In this document: positions 24,385-34,900 of the stretch, piece by piece | Numbering within the stretch: the stretch's first letter is position 1 | How the letters are laid out: each line of letters starts with the position of its first letter | From: CALGLS01 sp965222105 | GTDB taxonomy: Bacteria; Bacteroidota; Bacteroidia; Chitinophagales; Saprospiraceae | Assembly (NCBI GenBank): GCA_965222105.1 | Contig: CBDCTQ010000033.1 | Coordinates: forward strand, 107,066-171,065 | Reading direction: 5' to 3' | Length of the DNA stretch: 64,000 nt | Notes under the pieces: model-generated | Told to the model about the DNA's origin: nothing | Seen by the model: the letters and a program-made list of their open reading frames with translations, nothing else | Database searches by the model: none | Translations under genes and position numbers: made by a program

Positions 24385-25650
24385 ATGGCAATACTACTCT
24401 ACAACCTCGCCCTCCGATGCTATTATTTTTTCCTTCGGGCCTCCGCCCCCTTCCATCCCAAAGCCGCCAAATGGATCGACGGACGACGCCACTGGTCCAT
24501 CCGCCTGGCCAAAGCCACAGAACATAACAATAGTCCCACCATATGGATGCACTGCGCCTCCCTCGGCGAATTTGAACAGGGGCGCCCCCTTCTGGAAAAA
24601 CTCCGAACCACCCATCCCGACCATTTCCTGTTGCTTACTTTTTTCTCCCCCTCCGGCTATGATATCCGCAAAAACTACGAGGGGGCCGACCACGTAGCCT
24701 ATCTCCCCCTCGACACCGCCGCCAATGCCCGGATGTTTTTGAACATCGTCGAGCCGCACCTCGCCATTTTCATAAAATACGATTTTTGGTATCATTTTCT
24801 GACCACCCTTCACCACAATAGTATCCCAACCATATTGGTATCCGCCCTGTTTCGCCCCGGCCAGATTTTCTTCCGCCCCTGGGGTGGCCTTTTCAGGCAA
24901 ATGTTGAACTACTTTACGCAAATATTCGTCCAGGATGACAACTCCCAAAAACTGATCCAACAATACGCACCCAAAGTCAGGACGACCATCGTCGGCGATA
25001 CCCGCATCGACCGCGTTCAACACATCGCACAACAAGCAAAAAGATTTCCTGAAATAGAACAGTGGATTGGTCCCCGCCGAATACTCCTCTGCGGAAGTAC
25101 CTGGTCTGCCGACGAAAAATACATCGCACACTGGTACAACAACCTGCCCAACCAACAGAAAGACGAGGCCAAAACATGGCGACTACTCATTGCCCCACAC
25201 GACATCGCCCCACACCGCCTCCAACAGATCCAACAACGCTTTCCCGGACAGACCATCCTTCACAGCCAGCTATCCGCCACCCCCTCCCAAACCAAAAAAA
25301 ACATACTCCTCATCGACAACATCGGCATGCTCTCCTCCCTTTATCGCTATGCCCTCATCGCCTACATCGGCGGCGGTTTTGGCACCGGCATACACAACAT
25401 CCTCGAACCGGCCGCCTTCGGCCTGCCCATTTGTTTTGGCCCCCGCTACCAAAAATTTGCAGAAGCCACCACCCTTGTAGATGAAAATGGCGCATTTGTT
25501 ATTCGGAAAAATGAGGACCTTCGACAGATCATCAACCAACTGGAGGATAAAGCTGAATATAAGCGTGCCACTCAGGTCGTTCAAAACTTCATCAACACCC
25601 ACCAGGGAGCCACCTCAAAAATTATGAGCTATATCCAACAACTAATTTAG
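24385..25650 (+). CDS. kdtA: 3-deoxy-D-manno-octulosonic acid (Kdo) transferase
   Basis: A 421-residue inner-membrane-associated glycosyltransferase that moves Kdo from CMP-Kdo to lipid A precursor. It has the N-terminal hydrophobic anchor (LLYNLALRCYYFFLR), the signature IWMHCASLGEFEQGRPLLEK with the catalytic Glu of GEFEQ, LTFFSPSGYDIRKNY, HVAYLPLDTAANARMFL, IKYDFWYHFL, GDTRIDRV, LLCGSTWSADE, and the C-terminal YIGGGFGTGIHNILEPAAFG with CMP-binding features. Length is typical. A canonical Bacteroidota member; one Kdo or two cannot be told from sequence. Confidence 0.93.
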   Translation: MAILLYNLALRCYYFFLRASAPFHPKAAKWIDGRRHWSIRLAKATEHNNSPTIWMHCASLGEFEQGRPLLEKLRTTHPDHFLLLTFFSPSGYDIRKNYEGADHVAYLPLDTAANARMFLNIVEPHLAIFIKYDFWYHFLTTLHHNSIPTILVSALFRPGQIFFRPWGGLFRQMLNYFTQIFVQDDNSQKLIQQYAPKVRTTIVGDTRIDRVQHIAQQAKRFPEIEQWIGPRRILLCGSTWSADEKYIAHWYNNLPNQQKDEAKTWRLLIAPHDIAPHRLQQIQQRFPGQTILHSQLSATPSQTKKNILLIDNIGMLSSLYRYALIAYIGGGFGTGIHNILEPAAFGLPICFGPRYQKFAEATTLVDENGAFVIRKNEDLRQIINQLEDKAEYKRATQVVQNFINTHQGATSKIMSYIQQLI

Positions 25651-25684
25651 GTAAGTCCACAGACCCTAATTATCATCAATATTG

Positions 25685-25820
25685 TCCCGAACTCGCTACG
25701 GGATCAACCCATCAGCAAACCTGTCTGCCGGAACGAAGTGAAGGTAGAACTTGTCCCGAACTTGTTTCGGGATCAACCTATCAGCACCATGAAAGCCTGC
25801 CCCGGACTTGCTACGGGGGA
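25685..25820. repeat. Three REP-like palindromes
   Basis: CCCGAACTCGCTACGGG (25686-25702), TCCCGAACTTGTTTCGGGA (about 25752-25770) and CCCCGGACTTGCTACGGGG (about 25799-25818) share the pattern CCCGnA-CTTG-TnCGGG. The palindrome at 3105-3122 belongs to the same family. Confidence 0.65.
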
Positions 25821-25878
25821 CTCCACTACGTTACGCCTTCACGGCACGAATCAGCAAATTTCAACTGCCGTAGGCAGT

Positions 25879-25933
25879 CAACAAATCAGCAAATCAGCAA
25901 ATCAACAAATCAGCAAATCAACAAATCAACAAC
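25879..25933. repeat. 8-bp tandem repeat array at the 3' end of the giant CotH gene
   Basis: About seven copies of AAATCAGC/AAATCAAC. The stop codon of the minus-strand giant gene (25918-25920) lies inside the array, so the final residues LLIC are encoded by repeat sequence. Confidence 0.75.
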
Positions 25934-28900
25934 CGCCGCACCACCCGAACCCCACCAATCTCCACCACCAAAATATAAACCCCTGAAGCCTGCCCCACCA
26001 AATCAATTGCCCGCTCAAATCGACTACTCCGCACCGGCCCAAAACCATCCACCCTCGCCCCCGAAGCCGAATAAACAACATAAGAAACCTCCGCCACCTC
26101 CGCCAGCACCACCTCCATCAAAAACCGCCCTGCGCTGGGATTGGGAGCAACTGAAAATTCCAACAACACCCCTACATCAGTCACTGCCGATGGCAGTCCC
26201 ACCTCCGCCACACCCACCGCCGTACATCCGTGAGCATCCGTCACCGTCACCTCATACGATCCCATACCCAGCCCCGATATCATCACCGTGCTTTGCCCGT
26301 CTTCCCATTCATAGCTATAGGGGGTGGTGCCGCCGCTCACCAGTGCAGTGGCCGTTCCATCGTTTGTTGTAGTGCCTGTTGTAACGAGGTCGATTACCAG
26401 CTCATTTGGCTGTGCCACCTCGATTGTTGTGGCAATCAGACAGCCCGCTGCATCTGAAACAAATAAGGTGTAGCTCCCCACCGGCACATTGTTGAGCGTG
26501 GGAGTTGAAGCCCCATTCGACCAGATATAGCTGAACGGAGGTGTACCCGAAGTCACCGTAATAGCAATGTTGGCATCAGCGGCACCAAAACAACTGATCT
26601 CCTCCACTGCATAGTCGATGGTTACGCCTGTGCCAGCCACCAGCACTGTAGTCGCCACCTCCGAACAACCCCAGCCATCCGTGACCGTTACGCTGTAACT
26701 GCCTTCCGGCAACCCCTCCTGATCGGGATCGGTGCTACCGTTGCTCCACAAATAGCTGTATCCGCCTGCTCCACCAAATGCATCGACACTTACAGCACCC
26801 AGCTCTGTGCAATCATTGTTGGAATAGGCCGAAGCTACCAATTCCGGCAAAACGGTCAACGCCACCACGTGGGTACTATCGCAGCCATTGGAAGCCACCA
26901 GCATATTTGTAATAGCTGTACTTTGGGTATAAGTCGATCCCTCAAAAACACCTCCATGACAGATCGTGACGGATTCTTCGGTCAACAATTCATCCTCGAC
27001 ACTCAACGACGTGTACACAATACTATCACAGCCATCGACACTTTCAAAAACATCGGTGTAATCGCCTGATTCATCATATACGGAGCCGCCCACCTCCCAG
27101 CTTTCGCCAAAACAAATGCTCACTTCCTGGGTGGTTTCCAGGCTGGTCAATTCCATGATTTCAAAATCCGCCACGGCGGTACAGCCATTGTCCGCCGTCA
27201 CCGTCACTTCGTAAGTACCGCCTGAGGCCACCGATAGCACGCTGCCGTTCCATCCCGTCGACCACAGGTATTGTTGATAATTTCCTTCCACCACCAAACT
27301 CGTATTAGTGCCCTCACAAAAACTAAGCGGCCCGCTAATCACTGGCTCTGACATCGGGAGCTCGCTCACCTCAACTTCCGCCGTCCCGGTGCAGCCTGCT
27401 ACATCCGTCACCTCCACTTGATAAATCCCCGGTTGGTCGACGACCAGGGAAGGCCCACTGCTTCCGTCGCTCCACAGGTAGTTGACGTAGGCCTCCGATA
27501 GAGATAAGGTAGTGTTTTCGCTTTCGCAAAAAGTTATGTTTCCCAGAATTTCCGCTTCCACTTCCGCATTGAGATCGACCACCACCTCCGCCACGCCCGT
27601 GCAACCGCTGCCGTCCGTAACCACCACGTTGTAACTCCCCGGTGTTTCGACAATGAGTTCCGCCTGGGTCGACCCATCGCTCCAAAGATATTGATCGTAA
27701 TTTTGCGAAAGCGACAAGGTGGTGGAGCTACCCTCGCAGAAGGTCAGTGCGCCAACGATCTGTGCTGCAATTTCTTCGCTTACTTCTACGGTCACTTCCG
27801 CCGATCCCGTGCAGCCATTGTTATCTGTGACTACTACGTCGTAGCTTCCTGATTGATCGACAATGAGTTCAGGGTCGATCGACCCATCGCTCCAAAGATA
27901 TTGGTCGTAGTTTTGCGAAAGCGACAAGGTGGTGGAGCTGCCTTCGCAAAAGGTCAGCGCGCCTACGATTTGTGCTGCAATTTCTTCGCTTGCTTCTACG
28001 GCCACTTCCGCCGATCCCGTGCAACCATTGTTATCTGTGACCACTACGTCGTAGCTTCCTGGGGTTTCGACTGTTAGTTCGGGGTCGGTCGATCCATCGC
28101 TCCAAAGGTATTGGTCGTAGATTTGCGAAAGCGACAAGGTGGTGGAGCTGCCTTCGCAAAACGTCAGCGCGCCTACGATTTGTGCTGCAATTTCTTCGCT
28201 TACTTCTACGGTCACGTCCGCCGATCCCGTGCAGCCATTGTTGTCTGTGACATTGACGTTGTAACCCCCCGGCGTTTGGACGATGAGTTCTGCCTCGGTC
28301 GACCCATCGCTCCAAAGATATTGGTCGTAGTTTTGCGAAAGCGACAAGGTGGTGGAGCTACCCTCGCAAAATGTCAGCGCGCCTACGATCTGCGCTGCGA
28401 TTTCTTCGCTTACTTCAACGGTCACCTCCGCTGTGCCTGTGCAGCCATTGTTGTCGGTGACCACTACGTCGTAGCTTCCGGGTATTTCTACGATGAGTTC
28501 TGCGTCGGTCGACCCATCGCTCCAAAGATATTGGTCGTAGTTTTGCGAAAGCGATAAGGTGGTGGAACTGCCCTCGCAAAAGGTCAATGCGCCAACGATC
28601 TGCGCTGCGATTTCTTCGCTCACTTCAACAGTTGCTTCGGCCATTCCCGTGCATCCATTGTTGTCGGTGACCATTACGTCGTAGCTTCCGGGTATTTCTA
28701 CGATGAGTTCTGCGTCGGTCGACCCATCGCTCCAAAGATATTGGTCGTAGTTTTGCGAAAGCGATAAGGTGGTGGAACTGCCCTCGCAAAAGGTCAATGC
28801 GCCAACGATCTGCGCTGCGATTTCTTCGCTCACTTCAACAGTTGCTTCGGCCATTCCCGTGCATCCATTGTTGTCGGTGACCATTACGTCGTAGCTTCCG

Positions 28901-31900
28901 GGTATTTCTACGATGAGTTCTGCGTCGGTCGACCCATCGCTCCAAAGATATTGGTCGTAGTTTTGCGAAAGCGATAAGGTGGTGGAACTGCCCTCGCAAA
29001 AGGTCAATGCGCCAACGATCTGCGCTGCGATTTCTTCGTTCATTTCCACGGTTACTTCTGCTGATCCCGTGCAACCATTGACATCCGTGACAATGACGTT
29101 GTAACCCCCCGGCGTTTCGACAATGAGTTCCGCCTCTGTTGACCCATCGCTCCAAAGGTATTGGTCGTAGTTTTGCGAAAGCGAAAGGGTGGTAGAGCTT
29201 CCCTCGCAAAAGGTCAGCGCGCCAACGATCTGCGCTGCGATTTCCTCGCTCATTTCGACGGTTACTTCGGCTGATCCCGTGCAACCATTGACATCCGTGA
29301 CAATGACGTTGTAACCCCCCGGCGTTTCGACAATGAGTTCCGCCTCTGTTGACCCATCGCTCCAAAGGTATTGGTCGTAGTTTTGCGAAAGCGAAAGGGT
29401 GGTAGAGCTTCCCTCGCAAAAGGTCAATGCGCCAACGATCTCTGCTGCGATTTCTTCGCTCATTTCGACGGTTACTTCGGCTGTTCCCGTGCAGCCATTG
29501 TTATCTGTGACTACCACGTCGTAGCTTCCCGGCGTTTCGACGAAGAGTTCGGGGTCGGTCGACCCATCGCTCCAGAGGTATTGGTCGTAGTTTTGTGAAA
29601 GCGAAAGGGTGGTAGAGCTTCCCTCGCAAAAGGTCAATGCGCCAACGATCTCTGCTGCGATTTCTTCGCTCGTTTCGACGGTTACTTCGGCTGTTCCCGT
29701 GCAGCCATTGTTATCTGTGACTACCACGTCGTAGCTTCCCGGCGTTTCGACGAAGAGTTCGGGGTCGGTCGATCCATCGCTCCAAAGGTATTGGTCGTAA
29801 TTTTGCGAAAGCGAAAGGGTGGTAGAGCTTCCCTCGCAAAAGGTCAATGCGCCAACGATCTGCGCTGCGATTTCTTCGTTCATTTCCACGGTTACTTCTG
29901 CTGATCCCGTGCAGCCATTGTTATCTGTGACTACCACGTCGTAGCTTCCCGGCGTTTCGACGAAGAGTTCGGGGTCAGTCGACCCATCGCTCCAAAGATA
30001 TTGGTCGTAGTTTTGCGAAAGTGCAAGGGTGGTAGAGCTTCCCTCGCAAAAAGTCAGTGCGCCAACGATTTGTGCGGCGATTTCTTCGCTCATTTCGACG
30101 GTTACTTCGGCTGTTCCCGTGCAGCCATTGTTATCTGTGACTACCACGTCGTAGCTTCCCGGCGTTTCGACGAAGAGTTCGGGGTCAGTCGACCCATCGC
30201 TCCAAAGATATTGGTCGTAATTTTGCGAAAGCGAAAGGGTGGTAGAGCTTCCCTCGCAAAAGGTCAATGCGCCAACGATCTGCGCTGCGATTTCTTCGTT
30301 CATTTCCACGGTTACTTCTGCTGATCCCGTGCAACCATTGACATCCGTGACAATGACGTTGTAACCCCCCGACGTTTCGACGATGAGTTCCGCCTCTGTC
30401 GACCCATCGCTCCAAAGGTATTGGTCGTAGTTTTGCGAAAGCGAAAGGGTGGTAGAGCTTCCCTCGCAAAAGGTCAATGCGCCAACGATCTGCGCTGCGA
30501 TTTCTTCGTTCATTTCCACGGTTACTTCTGCTGATCCCGTGCAACCATTGACATCCGTGACAATGACGTTGTAACCCCCCGGCGTTTCGACAATGAGTTC
30601 CGCCTCTGTTGACCCATCGCTCCAAAGGTATTGGTCGTAGTTTTGCGAAAGCGAAAGGGTGGTAGAGCTTCCCTCGCAAAAGGTCAATGCGCCAACGATT
30701 TGTGCTGCGATTTCCTCGCTCATTTCGACGGTTACTTCTGCTGATCCCGTGCAACCATTGTTATCTGTGACTACTACGTCGAAGCTTCCTGGGGTTTCGA
30801 CGGCGAGTTCCGGGTCGGTTGATCCATCGCTCCAGAGGTATTGGTCGTAGTTTTGCGAAAGCGAAAGGGTGGTGGAGTTGCCCTCGCAAAAGGTCAATGC
30901 GCCAACGATTTGTGCTGCGATTTCTTCGTTCATTTCGACGGTTACTTCCGTTGTCGCCGTGCAGCCATTGTTGTCTGTGACTACTACGTCGTAGCTTCCT
31001 GGGGTTTCGACTATGAGTTCAGGGTCAGTAGACCCATCGCTCCAAAGGTATTGGTCGTAGTTTTGCGAAAGCGAAAGGGTGGTGGAGCTTCCCTCGCAAA
31101 AGGTCAATGCGCCAACGATCTGCGCTGCGATTTCTTCGTTCATTTCCACGGTTACTTCTGCTGATCCCGTGCAACCATTGACATCCGTGACAATGACGTT
31201 GTAACCCCCCGGCGTTTCGACAATGAGTTCCGCCTCTGTTGACCCATCGCTCCAAAGGTATTGGTCGTAGTTTTGCGAAAGCGAAAGGGTGGTAGAGCTT
31301 CCCTCGCAAAAGGTCAATGCGCCAACGATCTGCGCTGCGATTTCTTCGTTCATTTCCACGGTTACTTCTGCTGATCCCGTGCAACCATTGACATCCGTGA
31401 CAATGACGTTGTAACCCCCCGGCGTTTCGACAATGAGTTCCGCCTCTGTTGACCCATCGCTCCAAAGGTATTGGTCGTAGTTTTGCGAAAGCGATAAGGT
31501 GGTGGAACTGCCCTCGCAAAAGGTCAATGCGCCAACGATCTGCGCTGCGATTTCTTCGCTCACTTCAACAATTGCTTCGGCCATTCCCGTGCATCCATTG
31601 TTGTCGGTGACCATTACGTCGTAGCTTCCGGGTATTTCTACGAAGAGTTCGGGGTCGGTCGACCCATCGCTCCAAAGATATTGGTCGTAGTTTTGCGAAA
31701 GCGATAAGGTGGTGGAACTGCCCTCGCAAAAGGTCAATGCGCCAACAATCTGTGCTGCGATTTCTTCGCTCATTTCCACGGTTACTTCCGCCGATCCCGT
31801 GCAACCATTGACATCCGTGACAATGACGTTGTAACCCCCCGGCGTTTCGACAATGAGTTCCGCCTCTGTTGACCCATCGCTCCAAAGGTATTGGTCGTAG

Positions 31901-34900
31901 TTTTGCGAAAGCGAAAGGATGGTAGAGCTTCCCTCGCAAAAGGTCAAAGCGCCAACGATCTGTGCTGCGATTTCTTCGCTCATTTCGACGGTTACTTCGG
32001 CTGTTCCCGTGCAGCCATTGTTGTCCGTGACCACCACGTTGTAGCTTCCTGGGGTTTCGACTGTTAGTTCCGGGTCGGTTGATCCATCGCTCCAGAGGTA
32101 TTGGTCGTAGTTTTGTGAAAGCGAAAGGGTGGTGGAGCCACCAAAACAAAAACTCAGTTCGCCAATTAGTAGGGGCTCGACAGGTGGCAATTCCGTTACG
32201 GTTATTGAAGTATTGCCTTCACATCCATTGTCGTCGGTGACCGTCAGGGAGTAGGTGCCCGGACTGTCGATGTCTAACAGTTGTTGGGTGGAATTATCCG
32301 ACCATAGATAGGACTGAAAACCACCTCCTCCGTCCACCGTTCCGAAGGCATCGGCGCAAAGGGTGTCGCTGCCCGTGATGGAGGGGGTAGGTAATGCATT
32401 GACTGAGACACCAAGACTGTCCGACCCTTCACAACCGTTAGAATCGATTACGGTGATGCTGTAGTCTCCTGGTTGATTGATCACAATGGTCGGATCGGTG
32501 GCTCCATTTGACCATAGATATTGATTGTAAAGGTCGTCGACGGAAAGGTTGGTGGTTTGCCCTTCACAAAAGGCATCCTCCCCGTCAATATTGGGCTGTA
32601 GAAGCGGCGTCTCCGAAACGGCTATCTGGTCGGTAGCTGAACAGCCCTCGGCGTTGGTCACCGTAACTTCGTACAGGCCGGTTTGGGTGACTTCCAGGGT
32701 TTGACCAGTAGAATTGTCGGACCACAAGTAGGTTGCGAATCCAGGGCCTGCGTCCAAAAGGCTGGAATTGTTTTCACAAAATGTCGGCTCTCCCAGAATA
32801 GAAACCGGCGTGGTTTGGAAAGATTGGACTTCGTACGAGGTTTCATCGGTGCAGCCCTGCCCGTCGCTCACTGTGACGGCGTAGTTGCCGCCCGTCGTTA
32901 CAGAAATGGATTGGCTGGTTTCGCTATTTGACCATAGGTAAGTGGCGAAGCCTGGCGATGCATCCAGGGTGATCTGCTCACCTTCGCATAAGCTGGCCGG
33001 GCCCGTGATATCGGGGTCGAGGGCACAGCCGTCTGGCAGAAAATGAGCGGTGATCAAGTCGTTGCTGATAAGGTCGACATTTACCGATGCGGTATTATTG
33101 TTGGGGCTGAGGGTGTTGTTGTTTAACGTCCAATGACTGAAGGTATATCCGGCGGCGGGAATGGCGGTCATCGACACGTTGACGTCGCCGAAGTAAGTCA
33201 GGTTCCAGGGGTAGATTTGTCCTAAAATATCGTTGACCTGCACATTGCCGGTTCCGGGCGGATCGACGTCGACGGTGATGTCGTAGGGGCCGGTCACGGG
33301 GTAGCAATCCACGATGCCGCCGTCGATGACATCGCAGCGGGTGAGGATGAAGTCGCGGATTTCCTGTACTTCGTTTTGCCAGTTGTTGTAGTTGCCGCCC
33401 CAGCGGCTGATCTGTCCCGGCATTTCGGGTTCGATCCGGTCGATCATTTCGTCGAGTATGGCGATCATGGAGTCACAGCTCAGGTAGGTATTGTTGAGGT
33501 CGGCATACCGGTTGATGTAGAGGTCAAAAAAATCGGGGTTGGCCATTAGATTGACCAGCATATCGACGTGGCCCTCAAAATCGGTAGTGATGTCTTCGGG
33601 GTCGCAGGGGTCGGCATAGGCCGTCACGTCGGGGATACCAGTGTAGTTGATGTAATGCCCGAAGGTTGCGTCGAGGTCCCATAGCGTGTAGCGCCATTTT
33701 TGAGCGGTTCCGTTGGGATTGTTGCCGCGCCACCAGGCGGTGTTCCAGTTGAGCCAGTCTTTGCATACGGTATGCGAATTGATGATCATGTAGTCGATCA
33801 GGCTCAACACGTTTAGCTCGCTTTCTACATAGGCGTAGTTGGCCGGATCGGCCATGCTGTTGTTGATGATGAAGTCGTGCAGATCGTTCCAATCGGCAAT
33901 GCTTCCGTATTCGGCCCAGGTACCGCCCCATGTTTTGATAAAGTCGATCCATTTGCGGCCCTGGCCATAGTAGTATTTGGTGAAATCGTGGTCGTCCACT
34001 TTTTCGCGGATGTCGTATACTCCCCAGTATTCGCCATTGACGTACATCACACAGGCTTCGGAGGATCGCTCGTCGAGTTCGAGCCCTGCTTTTTGTGACA
34101 GTACGTGTACGTAAGAGTCTCGTATGTGGGCTCCGTTGGCGTAGGGATAGTTGTCGTTGGCGGCGGCTTTGAGAATGACCCGTTGAAATTTGTCGCGTGT
34201 TTTGTTGGGAAATATTTGGTGTTTGACGGCGTAATCATCGCCAAACTGGTCACGGGTGATGTAGTCGATGCCACGTTGGGGGTAGGCCCAGGAGTCGTTG
34301 CCGTGTTTGTTGAACTCGCCGGAGGAATCCCCCACCCGTTGTCCGGTTTCGTCGAACAGCTCAAAATAACCTTCCGGGTTAGCATTGGTTGAGCCGCCCA
34401 GCAGGCTGCCCAGCCCCGCTCCGGAGACCGATACAACCGGAACGGTATGCGTCTCATCGATAAAAAAAGTATGGACGTCGATATGGCTGCTCGGCACGTT
34501 GAAGTCGGAACTTATGGCGATGGCTTTGATTACGGATGTAATACTAATGTTGAATGGCCCAGTATAGGGCGTCGAACCTGCCGTGGGCACGGACCCATCC
34601 GTAGTATAGTAAATGGATACGTTGGGATCAGGAGAGGTGATGGTCACTTGCAGGGGGCCTGTATAAAATCCGGCCAGGGGACTGATCTCTGGTTTGGTGG
34701 CATAGGGGTCTTTGACGTTGGTGTTGGCGCTATTGGGGGTGGGATTGGTGAGTACGCCCCAGGTGGGGCCGCCGTCGGTGGTACGCCCCCAGGAATGATG
34801 TTTTTTATTGGGGACGTCGATGCCATGCGAGTCGATTGGCATTCCCAGGTTGTTGCTCAGTAGGAGCATTTCCGATTCCCGCGTTTGGGTGATCTTGAAA

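Noticed and set aside
25879..25933. Possible iteron-type replication origin
   Set aside because: The 8-bp units are simple-sequence, there is no DnaA box cluster, rep or par gene nearby, and the gene context is chromosomal.
28111..31519. Several plus- and minus-strand frames of 100-194 codons in the repeat array
   Set aside because: They are shadow frames repeated with the 210-bp period of the giant gene.
27550..32169. Possible CRISPR array because of regular repetition
   Set aside because: Units are contiguous, 210 bp, in frame, and no unique spacers or cas genes are present.
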